DNA from: G963676655 sp963676655
Lineage (GTDB): Bacteria > Verrucomicrobiota > Lentisphaeria > Victivallales > Victivallaceae
Assembly: GCA_963676655.2 (NCBI GenBank)
Contig: CAXXKX010000003.1
Coordinates: 1,426,001-1,490,000, forward strand
DNA: 64,000 nucleotides
Reading direction: 5' to 3'
The notes under the pieces are model-generated. The model worked only from the letters and a program-made list of their open reading frames with translations. It searched no databases and had not been told where the DNA came from. The position numbers were made by a program, and so were the translations under genes. This document shows positions 53,033 through 62,309 of the stretch, piece after piece (the first letter of the stretch is position 1; each line of letters opens with the position of its first letter).

Positions 53033-53845
53033 ATGGCAATGCATGAAGATATAATACATTTTCCGCTTCCGTCTTCAAGTGAGGAACCAGCTGCGGTTAT
53101 TGAAACTTCCGGAATTTCATATTGTGACGGCTCTTATCGAATCTCTCGACGAAATTCCAATAAATATGTGTTCGAATATGTTGTAAAAGGACATGGATTC
53201 ATAAATTCCCCTGCTGGAGTATTCACACCGGCGACCGGTGATGTTTACATTCTTCACTGCGGCGCCTCATACACTTATGGATCCAGTTCTGAAGATCCAT
53301 GGGTAAAAATCTGGTTTAACGCTCGCGGGCGGATTATCAAAGAGCTGATCGAATGCTATGGTCTGAACAATGTCTGGCATATTCCGGATTGCAATCTTGA
53401 AGAGCTGTTCCGGGAGGAACGGCAAAAACTTCTTCAAACACCGGAAAGGGCGCATACCATAATCGGGGTTATCGTCCATAAGATAATCTGCGCCGTCTCG
53501 GAAAGAATGGAGACACACAAGCCTTTAGCTGTCAGCGAGGATGGCTTGAAACTCAAACGCTATATTGACAGTCGGCTGCATGCTCCGTTGTCATTAACGG
53601 AGATGGCTGAACAAATCAACAAATCAATTTCCCAAACTGTCAGAATTTTCCGACGCGACTGGAACACGACTCCATACGATTATATGCTTAATAAAAGGAT
53701 TGAGCTGGCCAGGATATATCTCAGCGACACCGCCAAGCCGGTTAAGGAAATTGCTTCGGACCTTAACTTTGCTGATGAATATTATTTTGCTAACATGTTT
53801 AAACGCAAAACCGGTTTGACTCCCACAGCATATCGAAAAATGTAA
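53033..53845 (+). CDS. AraC-family transcriptional regulator
   Basis: A 270-residue regulator. The N-terminal AraC-type sensor contains FEYVVKGHGFINSPAGVFTP and GDVYILHCGASYTYG. The C-terminal helix-turn-helix pair is LSLTEMAEQINKSISQTVRI and VKEIASDLNFADEYYFANMF, ending RKTGLTPTAYRKM, a textbook match. RBS AAGGA precedes the ATG. It follows the sulfatase by 71 bp and is probably its regulator. Confidence 0.93.
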   Translation: MAMHEDIIHFPLPSSSEEPAAVIETSGISYCDGSYRISRRNSNKYVFEYVVKGHGFINSPAGVFTPATGDVYILHCGASYTYGSSSEDPWVKIWFNARGRIIKELIECYGLNNVWHIPDCNLEELFREERQKLLQTPERAHTIIGVIVHKIICAVSERMETHKPLAVSEDGLKLKRYIDSRLHAPLSLTEMAEQINKSISQTVRIFRRDWNTTPYDYMLNKRIELARIYLSDTAKPVKEIASDLNFADEYYFANMFKRKTGLTPTAYRKM

Positions 53846-53949
53846 ACCAGCCCCCACTTGCGCATCCACAGTAAGTAACTAGTGATTAATTACTTAAAAC
53901 TTATTTATAATCAAGCAGATCGATAGTTAAGCTAAAGCCCACCCTCGAG

Positions 53950-54070
53950 CTCTGAAGTGGCTGAATATCTCAGCTATCCGCGAATGCATGAATTCACCTG
54001 AGAATTCTTAGACTATTTCGAATTTCACGCATCGGAATTATTGAAAAGAAACAACATCCACAGCAAATAA
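53950..54070 (+). pseudogene. Decayed fragment of an AraC gene 3' end
   Basis: Bases 53950-53995 match 50981-51026 of the upstream araC gene in 45 of 46 positions, and the similarity then drops sharply. The frame reads SEVAEYLSYPRMHEF, a stop, then EFLDYFEFHASELLKRNN and HSK stop. The second half thus resembles, but does not copy, the AraC tail. It has no start codon. The rest of the 403-bp gap 53846-54248 holds the thrC promoter. Confidence 0.75.
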
Positions 54071-54175
54071 AAATTCACATAATTATTTTATTCTTAATCG
54101 ATTACAAAATAATAAAAAATTACTTACTGCTATATTATCATTAAGTTTCCAATCGCTTTTTCTTGACATAATAGT

Positions 54176-54204
54176 TTGACTTATCGGGGTTTAGGTGGTA
54201 TAAT
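54176..54204 (+). promoter_or_regulatory. Sigma-70 type promoter of threonine synthase
   Basis: TTGACT (54176-54181), a 17-bp spacer and a perfect TATAAT (54199-54204), 44 bp upstream of the start codon. No leader peptide or attenuator-like hairpin is visible between the promoter and the gene. Confidence 0.8.
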
Positions 54205-54248
54205 CAGCTTTTCAATTTTTTACTATATTACATTAAGGAAATATTTTT

Positions 54249-55535
54249 ATGCAGTTGAATGTAAAACTAAAATGTAACCGTTGTCAACTTGAATACGATC
54301 TGTCAGCTGTTCGCTATACTTGTGTCTGCGGCGGCACGCTGGATGTCAAACATGATCTGGCTGCCATGGACGGTGTCGACCTCAAGGCAAAATGGGAAGA
54401 ACGCTGGAAAATGAAACGCGGCGCGATGTCGTCCGGCGTCTGGCGCTACAAAGAACTGATTCTGAATCTGCCGGACGACCAAATCGTTACCCGGCAGGAA
54501 GGCAATACCCGGTTGTATGAGGCCGGCAAGGCCGGAGAATATGCCGGATTGAAAAACTTTCTGCTGAAACACGAAGGGGAAAACCCGACCGGCAGTTTCA
54601 AGGATCGCGGGATGACCTGCGGCGCAACTGCCGCTAAAATGTACGGAGCTCAAACTGTCGCCTGTGCCAGTACTGGAAATACCAGCGCCAGCATGGCTTC
54701 TTACGCCGCAGTTTCAGGTATGGATTCGGTTATTTTTATCCCTGAAGGCAAGATCGCTTACGGCAAACTGGCCCAGGCTTTGGCTTTCGGCGGCAAGACC
54801 CTGCAGATCGAAGGTAATTTTGACGATGCAATGGCCCTGGTTCAGGACGTTTGCCGTGAACTGAATATCTACTTGCTCAATTCAATTAATCCGTTCCGGA
54901 TCGAGGGTCAGAAGGCCATCGGGTTTGAGGTATTGCAGCAGCTAGACTGGGAAGTGCCGGACTGGTTCGTAATCCCTGGCGGTAATCTTGGCAACAACAG
55001 TGCTCTCAGCAAAGGCCTGACTGAACTGCTGGAACTCGGCATTATTGACCGGTTGCCGAAAATTGCGATAATCCAGGCCGATGGCGCTAATCCGCTTTAT
55101 AAAATGTGGAAAAATAAAACGCCATTCGCTCCGGTCCTCGACCCGGAAACTATCGCTACCGCAATCAAAATCGGTAATCCGGTTTCATGGGAAAAAGCCT
55201 TGCGCGGCCTGGAACAGTGCGGCGGCGTGGTTGAAGAAGTTTCCGAACAGGAAATCATGGATGCAAAAGCCATGGTTGACGCTGCCGGAATCGGTGCGGA
55301 ACCGGCGTCCTGCTGTTCCGTTGCCGGTGCTAAAAAGCTGGTTGACGCCGGAATCATCGATCCAGAGGAAAAAGTAGTCGGTATCCTGACCGGTAATATC
55401 CTCAAAGATCCGGATGCGGTAGTCGGTTACCACAAAGACGAACTGGGCAAACTCGGGATTCGCGGTACTTACGCCAATAAGCCGGTGGTCATCAAGCCGA
55501 CGCTTGAAGCAGTCAAAGCGGCTCTCGGCAAATAA
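54249..55535 (+). CDS. thrC: Threonine synthase
   Basis: A 428-residue PLP enzyme that converts O-phosphohomoserine to threonine. The N-terminus has a zinc-ribbon-like LKCNRCQLEYDLS and YTCVCGGTLDV. The PLP lysine is in ENPTGSFKDRGM (about 112-123). ASTGNTSASMASYAA and IPGGNLGNNSALSKG bind phosphate. The length and motifs match the longer bacterial/archaeal threonine synthase group. RBS AAGGAA lies 9 bases upstream of ATG 54249. It has its own promoter, and its stop codon touches the stop codon of the convergent DUF2079 gene without a gap. Confidence 0.95.
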   Translation: MQLNVKLKCNRCQLEYDLSAVRYTCVCGGTLDVKHDLAAMDGVDLKAKWEERWKMKRGAMSSGVWRYKELILNLPDDQIVTRQEGNTRLYEAGKAGEYAGLKNFLLKHEGENPTGSFKDRGMTCGATAAKMYGAQTVACASTGNTSASMASYAAVSGMDSVIFIPEGKIAYGKLAQALAFGGKTLQIEGNFDDAMALVQDVCRELNIYLLNSINPFRIEGQKAIGFEVLQQLDWEVPDWFVIPGGNLGNNSALSKGLTELLELGIIDRLPKIAIIQADGANPLYKMWKNKTPFAPVLDPETIATAIKIGNPVSWEKALRGLEQCGGVVEEVSEQEIMDAKAMVDAAGIGAEPASCCSVAGAKKLVDAGIIDPEEKVVGILTGNILKDPDAVVGYHKDELGKLGIRGTYANKPVVIKPTLEAVKAALGK

Positions 55536-57776
55536 TTATCTGACTATTTCCCCGAATTTAATATCTTCAACCGTCACTTTTGTGACGGGATGAAGATTAT
55601 TGGGAATTTTAATGATTACCGGGAAAACATCTCCCGGCTTTGCATTATAAGCCGGGAATACTCCATCACCGAAAACTATCCGTTCAACGATGGAACGCTG
55701 TGCATTTCCGAGTTGGATGTTAAACGCCGCGTCATAGTTGACTTTGCGATTCAAGCGAATAAAAAATACTGCTTCTGACTTTGACTTCAAGCCGCCCCTG
55801 ACGGAAAAATTAACATCCTGAACCGGCATATTTCGCCCCAGCTTCTTCCACTTCTGTTCAGGAATACGAATGAACGGAGGCTTCATTACCGGAACTTTGT
55901 CTTCGCGATGAAAAAGCAGGTATTGATGTCCATTCGATTTATAGTTAAGCAAAAGGCGATATTTCCCTGAACTTAATATTTTGTACCGGAACTGTTCCGC
56001 CGGAGCGTTTACCCCCAACGGGTCGTTGATATCAAAAAGTGCATATTCCTGGAGATCATTGGAAGTCTGAAATACCCGGTTGCGCAAGACAAACCAGCCG
56101 CCGATGCGCGGGGTTGCGTTAACAGTTTTTCCAGGCGGGAGTTTAGCTTCGATAATCTCTTTGTCTGCGGAACAATCCGGCGCGGATAGCAATGGGAGAG
56201 CGGAATTTTTCCCGGAAATTGCCAGGCCCCAGAAAAAACAGGCCAGAACCGACATCACGAGAGTCGCGGTCAATGATGCGGTACGTAATTTCCGCCGTGA
56301 AATCTTATCCTCAAGATCATATCGCAGCAGCTGAAACCAGCGGTTGCCCGGATGCAATCGCCGGGCCGCAACCGCCGCATTAGCCATAATCAGGGCCAAT
56401 GCCGTACTTGGATACCAGAGCGCTATGGTTTGCAGTTCCCGGTTTTTTTGCAGGCAGACAAACAGCAAAAGAGGCAACGCACCAAGCAGCAGCAAAGGAC
56501 GACTCAAATTCAAGCAGCAAAGCGGCAACAGCAGTAAAAAGAACAAATAGAAATTATTAACCTGGAACAAAGTGCCGAAAAACGCTTCCGGCCGGGTAAA
56601 AGGTGACAACGCAATCGCGGTCATCGAATCTCCAAGTTGTGAGTAGCGGTACATCAGGTCGTAATTGTTTGCGGGGGATAAAGACGGCATAACTATTTTT
56701 ACGATTACCAGGAAATAGAGCAAACTGATAACTGCCATTGCTCCAGTAAAACGCCGATGCCGCCCCTGAATAAACATCATCAGCGCCGTTCCCAGCCAAA
56801 ATACGGCAACCGTCTCTTTCAGTGTCAGGGAAAAAAGAAAAAGACCAGCTGCCGCCACCAGTTTATCCCGTTCAAAAAACAGAAAAAACAAAATCAGGCA
56901 CGGAATAAAGAGATAAATTACATGGAATCCGTAATAAATAGCCATTACCATATTCGAGAGCGAAGGATGAAGCATCATACAGAACCCGAGAACAAGGGCC
57001 GCGCCGCGCCCGAGTTTCAATTTCCGTGCCAGCAGATAGATCATCGGTCCACATGAATATAATACTGCCGAGTTCATCAGAAAAAAAGCATTTACATTGC
57101 GAAACAACGCCACAAACGGGGCCAGCAATAAGACTGATCCAGGAATGAAATGGCGTCCGAGAAAATTATAGCCGATCTCATTACTGTGAAACCAGTTTCC
57201 TTTTAATGTATTGTCGATGACATTCAGGAACAACCCCCAGTCGCTGTGACACAGAACCAGAGAATTATACGACCTTATCTGCAGCAGAAAACCGTAGCCG
57301 CTAAATAACGCAAAGCCGCCTAAAATAATCAACCAGGCGTATATTTCCTTAATTTTAAACCTGAATCCTTTTCCCGGCCAGACCGTGGTCAGGCGAAACA
57401 CGCTCCAACCAAGAATGGCAACCGTCAATAACGGCGTATAGAAACCAACCGAAAAAATAATTACAAACCCCGACAACAACAAAGGGGTTAGAGCAATATT
57501 AAAAGTAAGAGGTTCCAACTGCCGGGATTTCAAATAATATCGAAGAAGCAGCAGCAGCGCGGCACCGGAACAGGCATAAATCGAAAATGACAGCCCGCTC
57601 AATGTAGTTGTGCTAACTTCATAAGTAATAACATTCAGAGCATTCAGTAACACGGTATTGTAGTAAACCAGCAGCCCAAGCGCCGCTCCCATCAAAGCAG
57701 TCATCCCCACAGACTTTTTCAGCCACTCAACCGTGCATTTATCCGGTCCATGCAACTGGCAGCTTAACATATTCAT
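55536..57776 (-). CDS. DUF2079 membrane protein (GT-C glycosyltransferase-like)
   Basis: A 746-residue protein with about 12-14 TM helices in the first 480 residues, then a soluble C-terminal domain. The DUF2079 signature lies at about 180-225: DWGLFLNVIDNTLKGNWFHS, with Asp-Trp at the first periplasmic loop, followed by FLGRHFIPGSVLLLAPFVAL. This family resembles GT-C glycosyltransferases. It is 3 bp downstream of the radical SAM gene, the last of a run that starts with nagA. It probably transfers sugars from lipid-linked donors on the outer side of the inner membrane, but the acceptor is unknown. Confidence 0.82.
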   Translation of the reverse strand: MNMLSCQLHGPDKCTVEWLKKSVGMTALMGAALGLLVYYNTVLLNALNVITYEVSTTTLSGLSFSIYACSGAALLLLLRYYLKSRQLEPLTFNIALTPLLLSGFVIIFSVGFYTPLLTVAILGWSVFRLTTVWPGKGFRFKIKEIYAWLIILGGFALFSGYGFLLQIRSYNSLVLCHSDWGLFLNVIDNTLKGNWFHSNEIGYNFLGRHFIPGSVLLLAPFVALFRNVNAFFLMNSAVLYSCGPMIYLLARKLKLGRGAALVLGFCMMLHPSLSNMVMAIYYGFHVIYLFIPCLILFFLFFERDKLVAAAGLFLFSLTLKETVAVFWLGTALMMFIQGRHRRFTGAMAVISLLYFLVIVKIVMPSLSPANNYDLMYRYSQLGDSMTAIALSPFTRPEAFFGTLFQVNNFYLFFLLLLPLCCLNLSRPLLLLGALPLLLFVCLQKNRELQTIALWYPSTALALIMANAAVAARRLHPGNRWFQLLRYDLEDKISRRKLRTASLTATLVMSVLACFFWGLAISGKNSALPLLSAPDCSADKEIIEAKLPPGKTVNATPRIGGWFVLRNRVFQTSNDLQEYALFDINDPLGVNAPAEQFRYKILSSGKYRLLLNYKSNGHQYLLFHREDKVPVMKPPFIRIPEQKWKKLGRNMPVQDVNFSVRGGLKSKSEAVFFIRLNRKVNYDAAFNIQLGNAQRSIVERIVFGDGVFPAYNAKPGDVFPVIIKIPNNLHPVTKVTVEDIKFGEIVR

Positions 57777-57779
57777 TAT

Positions 57780-59438
57780 TTAAACCTTCCGATAGTCGCC
57801 CGGATGCCCACTCTGGTAACGAAAAAAACGAAAACGGCATACTTTCATTTCAGGACGACAGGTCTGCTCACGATATATTTCATCCACATTCCAGGCAAAA
57901 TCCGCTTCGCAATACCGCTTTGGAAAAGATGCGTTAATAGTTGTATCAAACATCTCAGGTTGCGATTTATGCAGTTTCAGATCATATTTTGCCGGGGAAC
58001 CGGCGGTTGCCAGATGGGCAAATTTGATCAGTTCCAGCAGGCATGGATCATCCGCGGCATATTCCTCCAGGGTGTTGAAACGCACGGTCATAGCGGGCCG
58101 GGCCGCAAAATCGGTGAACCGCTTTGACGCAGTTTCAAGAAAACGCAAAAGAAAATCTTCCCGCTGCAGCACCGCAAAACGAAATACCGGGCGCAATACC
58201 GGAGTATTATAATATGCTTCAAGCAGATTGGAAATCTGCCGGGCCGTCATTAAGTCCTCCGACGAGAAATGCGCGGTGCGCAGAACTTCATAGGGCGGAT
58301 CGGGACTGTAAACCATTTGATCAGGAAGATGCTCCCGCAGCGGCGTCCCCGGCAGAACCTTTAGCGTCTCCAATTGAATTTCTTCCGGGCCAAGCACTAC
58401 AAGTTCAATAACATCACGAATAATTCCGGCTAAATCCTGCAGCGGCAGTCCGGCGATCAAGTCGGCATGCACTTCAAAGTTATTCAGCTGACACAAGGCA
58501 TTCAGGCCGGATATGGTTTTTGTCGCCGTCGCTGGTCGTTTTACGGCATGCAGCACTTTGTCATCAAGGCTTTGCACTCCAGCCTCCACATGCAGCAGAT
58601 TATCCGGGAGAGTCATCAGCAATGCAATTTGGTTGCCATCGAGCCGGGCCGGATTTATCTCAAGGTGAAAATTCATATCCGGGAATTCGTTTTTGAAAAG
58701 ATTTATCAGTTGCTCAAACCTCGTGTTATTGCCGTTAAAAGTCCGGTCGAGAATTCTAACTTCCTTAAAGCCTGCGTCATGAATATTCTGCAAATCACTC
58801 TTGACTCGTTCCAGACTGTGGTGTTTCACCAAATGTCCAGTAGGCCCGGCACAGAAAGTACAGCCACCAGTGCAACCGCGGGAAGTCTCCAGTTGAATAA
58901 AGCTTTTACCAACCGGCAGTAAATCGCTCTGGTACGGGGTCGGCATCTCATCAAGTTCGCCGTCAAACCAGGCGGACCCGTTGTCATGGTAATGACGGTC
59001 AGCATCAATCAGGCACACACCCGGAACTTTTCGCAACTGTTCGGGCGCGTTGAGATATTCCAACACCCGCCACACCGAACTCTCATCGCCACGGATAACC
59101 CCGGAGAGATAGGAATGAATATGCAAAAAATTCCGGTTGTCGCCCAGAAATTCCGGTCCGCCTAGAAACACCGGGACTTCCGGTTGCAGTCGTTTGAATC
59201 TGGCAACAATCCGCAGAAGAAATTCTCTATTGAATAAATAAGCGGTAGCCATCAGCATATCCGGATTCATATCAGACAACTCAATGGCGGTCTTCATCGG
59301 ATCGGCAACCGTGACGGTTTCATAGTGCCGCCATTGCCAGTCGGGCAGCTTTTCTGTATTGAATGACCGGATCATGGCATAAGACAGCATCGAGTGCGAA
59401 TAAGAGGTATTCGCACCGAGAAAAACCAGATTCCGCAT
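57780..59438 (-). CDS. B12-binding-type radical SAM protein (DUF4080-type)
   Basis: A 552-residue enzyme. The N-terminal part (about 1-130) is of B12-binding type (LVFLGANTSYSHSML, then FLGGPEFLGD). The radical SAM cluster motif is CTGGCTFC (about 189-196, CxxxCxxC), and LIAGLPLQDLAGII and ELVVLGPEEIQLETLKVLPG follow. The C-terminal part fits DUF4080, by memory. Reaction unknown; such proteins often methylate or rearrange unactivated carbons. It is 7 bp downstream of the methyltransferase gene. Confidence 0.85.
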   Translation of the reverse strand: MRNLVFLGANTSYSHSMLSYAMIRSFNTEKLPDWQWRHYETVTVADPMKTAIELSDMNPDMLMATAYLFNREFLLRIVARFKRLQPEVPVFLGGPEFLGDNRNFLHIHSYLSGVIRGDESSVWRVLEYLNAPEQLRKVPGVCLIDADRHYHDNGSAWFDGELDEMPTPYQSDLLPVGKSFIQLETSRGCTGGCTFCAGPTGHLVKHHSLERVKSDLQNIHDAGFKEVRILDRTFNGNNTRFEQLINLFKNEFPDMNFHLEINPARLDGNQIALLMTLPDNLLHVEAGVQSLDDKVLHAVKRPATATKTISGLNALCQLNNFEVHADLIAGLPLQDLAGIIRDVIELVVLGPEEIQLETLKVLPGTPLREHLPDQMVYSPDPPYEVLRTAHFSSEDLMTARQISNLLEAYYNTPVLRPVFRFAVLQREDFLLRFLETASKRFTDFAARPAMTVRFNTLEEYAADDPCLLELIKFAHLATAGSPAKYDLKLHKSQPEMFDTTINASFPKRYCEADFAWNVDEIYREQTCRPEMKVCRFRFFRYQSGHPGDYRKV

Positions 59439-59445
59439 TATTATC

Positions 59446-60309
59446 TCACTCGTTTATAGTTATCCTGGCAAAGCATCCGGCCGACAATACGCGGTCGCTG
59501 TCGGCTTCGGGAACCGTCATTTCCCCGCTTTCAGAAGAGCCTTTACCGCCATGTAAATCTTTGAGTAAGCGTTCAAGCACCATCGGCGAAAACCCGGGAG
59601 AGTGACAACTTAAGATCATAAATCCAGGTTTCCCCGGTACCATCAAGTCGCGGCAGTTTTCCAGCAATTTCTGCAAGTCCTCTTCAATTTTCCAGACTTC
59701 GCCTTTTGCGCCGCGCCCGAATGACGGAGGGTCGAGAACCACGCCGTGATAACGGCGTCCGCGCCGCAGTTCCCGAGCGGTAAATTTTTTTACGTCGTCA
59801 ACAATCCAGCGAATATTATCCGGGACATTCGGATTAATCTGCTGGTTGCCACGGCCCCAGTCAATCATTCCCCGGGCCGCATCAAGATGGCAAACACCGG
59901 CTCCGGCTTCCGCGGCAGCCATTGATCCAACCCCGGAATAAGCGAAAAGATTCAGCACCTGGACATCTGCAATTCCTTTAGCCAGATATTCCCGGACCTT
60001 GTTTCTTATCCAGTCCCAGTTTCGGTACTGCTCCGCAAAAAAACCGAGATGGCCGAAATTGGTCGGCTTCGCTTCGAGTTCAAATCCACCGTAGCTGACA
60101 GTCCAGCTTTCCGGTATCCGCTGATGCCAGGTCCATTTACCGCCGCCACTTGAATTGCGCTCAAAAGTCCCGGCCGCCTGCTGCCACTCCTGCTCGTCAA
60201 GCGATGGCAGCCAGAAAGCATTAAGGGCCGGACGAATCAAGCGATAGGGTCCGACCTCTTCAAGTTTTTTCAAATTACCGCTATCTAAAAGTCGATATTC
60301 AAGGGTCAT
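59446..60309 (-). CDS. RlmI-like class I SAM methyltransferase (PUA domain missing)
   Basis: A 287-residue methyltransferase of the COG1092 group. It has PTNFGHLGFFAEQYRNWDW, the SAM motif NLFAYSGVGSMAAAEAGAG (about 122-140), and VVLDPPSFGRGAKGEVWKIE as motif IV. RlmI, which methylates C1962 of 23S rRNA, has an additional N-terminal PUA domain of about 100 residues that is absent here, so the target may be different. The start overlaps the nagA stop by 4 bp. Confidence 0.87.
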   Translation of the reverse strand: MTLEYRLLDSGNLKKLEEVGPYRLIRPALNAFWLPSLDEQEWQQAAGTFERNSSGGGKWTWHQRIPESWTVSYGGFELEAKPTNFGHLGFFAEQYRNWDWIRNKVREYLAKGIADVQVLNLFAYSGVGSMAAAEAGAGVCHLDAARGMIDWGRGNQQINPNVPDNIRWIVDDVKKFTARELRRGRRYHGVVLDPPSFGRGAKGEVWKIEEDLQKLLENCRDLMVPGKPGFMILSCHSPGFSPMVLERLLKDLHGGKGSSESGEMTVPEADSDRVLSAGCFARITINE

Positions 60310-61502
60310 GTCACCAACTGCTCCCGGTTCTCCGGATTATATACAACTTTACCGCCGCAGACGGTCATGACCGTCCGGTGATTTTTCAAATCAAAGAAAG
60401 CTATATCCGCCAGCTTTCCGGGTAATAATTCTCCTCTGTCTTCAAGCCCGTGACTGATCGCGGCGTTGCGGGTTACACAACAGGCGGCATCAGTTTCAGG
60501 CAGATGGGAGTATTCCATCAGTGAACGCCAGCCCCGGTCGATAAACATCGTCGATCCGGCCAGGGTTCCCTCCTGAGTCATCGAGATGCCGTCTTTAACC
60601 AGAATAGTGGCCGGACCAATATGGTATTCCCCGTCTTTCAGACCGGCTCCCTGGTTAGAATCACTGATCCCGATCACTTTGTCATGCGGCTTGCAACGGC
60701 AAGCCAGATCAACTATCATCGGGTCAAGGTGACGACCGTCAAGGATCAGTTCCACCGTTACCCGGTCATCCATCAAAGCCACCGCAGTCAGGGAAATTTG
60801 CCGCTGATGCAGCGGCAGCATGCCGTTGAACAAATGGGTACAGTTCCTGGCCCCGGCGTCAATAGCCCGGGTTGTATCCTGACGTGTTGCGATACTGTGC
60901 CCCATGGATGGCTGGACATTATTGACCAGCATCAATTCAATCAATTTTTCAGAATTTTCCAGCTCCGGCGCAAAAGTCAGTTTTTTGACATATCCTTTTC
61001 CCGCCTGGAGAATGTCTTCCGCCAGTTTCAGGTCAATCACACACAGATTGCTGAGTGATCCAGCCTTTTTGGGATTGACAAACGGGCCTTCCACGTGAAT
61101 TCCCACCGGCCTGGCTCCCAGTTCCGATTTGTCGATAAGGTCCGCCAGCATGCTAAGGTTGGCAAGCATCCTCTCCGGAGCGGCAGCCACCACCGTCGGA
61201 ATGAATGTCGTTACCCCGTGAGCCAACAGTATCTGAGCCATGTCTTCAATTGAAGTTCCGGATTCCGCCGCGGTGGAGGAATCAAAACCTCCAGCGCCGT
61301 GGATATGTGAATCGATAAAACCCGGAGTCGCATAGCAGTTCTTCAAATGGTATACCGTCAATTCTTCTTCTTTCGTAAATGCTGAGGCGCCACCAACAGC
61401 CAGAATCCTTTCGCCTTCACATAAAATACCAGTTTGTTTTAACTGCTTTTGCGGAGTCAGACACTTGTCGGCCAAAAACAAAGTTCTTTGTTTGCCGTTC
61501 AT
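60306..61502 (-). CDS. nagA: N-acetylglucosamine-6-phosphate deacetylase
   Basis: A 398-residue amidohydrolase-fold enzyme. Motifs are GFIDSHIHGAGGFDS (metal site), HVEGPFVNPKKAGS, MGHSIATRQDT, NCTHLFNGMLPLHQR and ISDSNQGAG with the catalytic aspartate. It converts GlcNAc-6-phosphate to glucosamine-6-phosphate in the cytoplasm. No nagB is present in the window. It heads the nagA-methyltransferase-radical SAM-DUF2079 run, possibly preceded by a small frame at 61526-61705. Confidence 0.93.
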   Translation of the reverse strand: MNGKQRTLFLADKCLTPQKQLKQTGILCEGERILAVGGASAFTKEEELTVYHLKNCYATPGFIDSHIHGAGGFDSSTAAESGTSIEDMAQILLAHGVTTFIPTVVAAAPERMLANLSMLADLIDKSELGARPVGIHVEGPFVNPKKAGSLSNLCVIDLKLAEDILQAGKGYVKKLTFAPELENSEKLIELMLVNNVQPSMGHSIATRQDTTRAIDAGARNCTHLFNGMLPLHQRQISLTAVALMDDRVTVELILDGRHLDPMIVDLACRCKPHDKVIGISDSNQGAGLKDGEYHIGPATILVKDGISMTQEGTLAGSTMFIDRGWRSLMEYSHLPETDAACCVTRNAAISHGLEDRGELLPGKLADIAFFDLKNHRTVMTVCGGKVVYNPENREQLVT

Positions 61503-61525
61503 TTTTCAACTCCATTATTTATTAA

Positions 61526-61705
61526 TTACATAGAAATTTGCAAAACTATTGTTCTGCTCTTATCTGACAACCAGCCGTAAATCATTGTTCCGATTTGCCG
61601 GATTATTTTAAAATTTTTGAGATTCTCATTAACCTCAGGCATCTCAACGGCCAAATTTTTCGGAATATGATTTCCGGCATAACCGTCTAAACTTTTAGCG
61701 GGCAT
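61526..61705 (-). pseudogene. Short open frame, probable gene remnant, cut at the dispersed repeat
   Basis: Reading the minus strand from ATG 61705 gives an open frame of 59 residues, with coding-like composition (GNHIPKNLAVEMPEVNENLK, IIRQIGTMIYGWLSDKSRT). It has no RBS. Its left end is 23 bp before nagA. Its upstream limit coincides exactly with the edge of the dispersed repeat (61703). It therefore looks like the 3' end of a gene whose upstream part was replaced by the repeat. I do not recognise its family. Confidence 0.4.
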
Positions 61706-61782
61706 GCATATTTTTATATTGTTTTACATGCTTCGACTTGAGATTAAAGACCGCAATTAATTAATGCAATGCTTATTAATCA
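61703..61782. repeat. Dispersed repeat, copy B
   Basis: Matches 14726-14820 over about 80 bases: CATGCATA, TTTTTATATTGTTTT, CATGCTTCGACTTGAGATTA, then AGACCGC and ATGCTTATTA. The longest exact common stretch is 20 bases. Copy A has extra bases (GTTTGTTTATTTATGCAA) before the final block. It lies between nagA and dnaA. Confidence 0.75.
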
Positions 61783-61784
61783 AT

Positions 61785-62309
61785 TTTCTATGAATAATAT
61801 GAACCGCTTTTCTTGAAATTTCAATCAAAAGGTATAATATATAAAGCTTTTTTGATGATATTTTGCGATGTGATAAATCGTCTGACTTCAATCGAAAAAA
61901 AATTCGTTTTTTTTTGATAAATTGATTTGAAATATCTTTAAAAGATTGTAAATTCAAACCTATAGTCGCCACGCGAAAAACACGATACAGCCTGTTAATA
62001 ACTTGTTAACAAGTTGATGAAAAAATCATCATAAAGTTGTAAGTTGTTTATGTTTCAAGCTACTTGTGACATTTTGTCTGAATATTAGAAAAATATTGGC
62101 ATGATTCCATATAAAAATTCATTATACGACAGTTTTTTGAGTTTAAAACCGGAATTGTAAGCTTGGCGTCAAAAATATTTGAAAACTGTTAGGGGGCATC
62201 GAATTGAAGGGACTTTCGTGTCTTTTTTACGAACCGCAAATGTGGTATCCCGCACGATTCGATAATTTGTTGATAACTTTTTAAGGAAGAAATGGAATAA
62301 AAGAAAAAA
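61785..62309. other. Candidate replication origin region upstream of dnaA
   Basis: A 525-bp AT-rich gap just before dnaA without any gene. It has an A/T-rich stretch at 61894-61960 as possible unwinding element, a perfect palindrome ACTTGTTAACAAGT at 62001-62014, and a hairpin TGATGA-N5-TCATCA immediately after it. Classical DnaA boxes (TTATCCACA) are not seen. Near matches on the minus strand are TTATTAACA (61993-62001) and TTATCAACA (62268-62276). Gene orientation to the left, mainly away from this point, supports an origin here. Confidence 0.45.

Noticed and set aside
62241..62250. TGTGGTATCC as a DnaA box
   Set aside because: Only the first five bases fit the complement of TTATCCACA; the rest does not match without an insertion.
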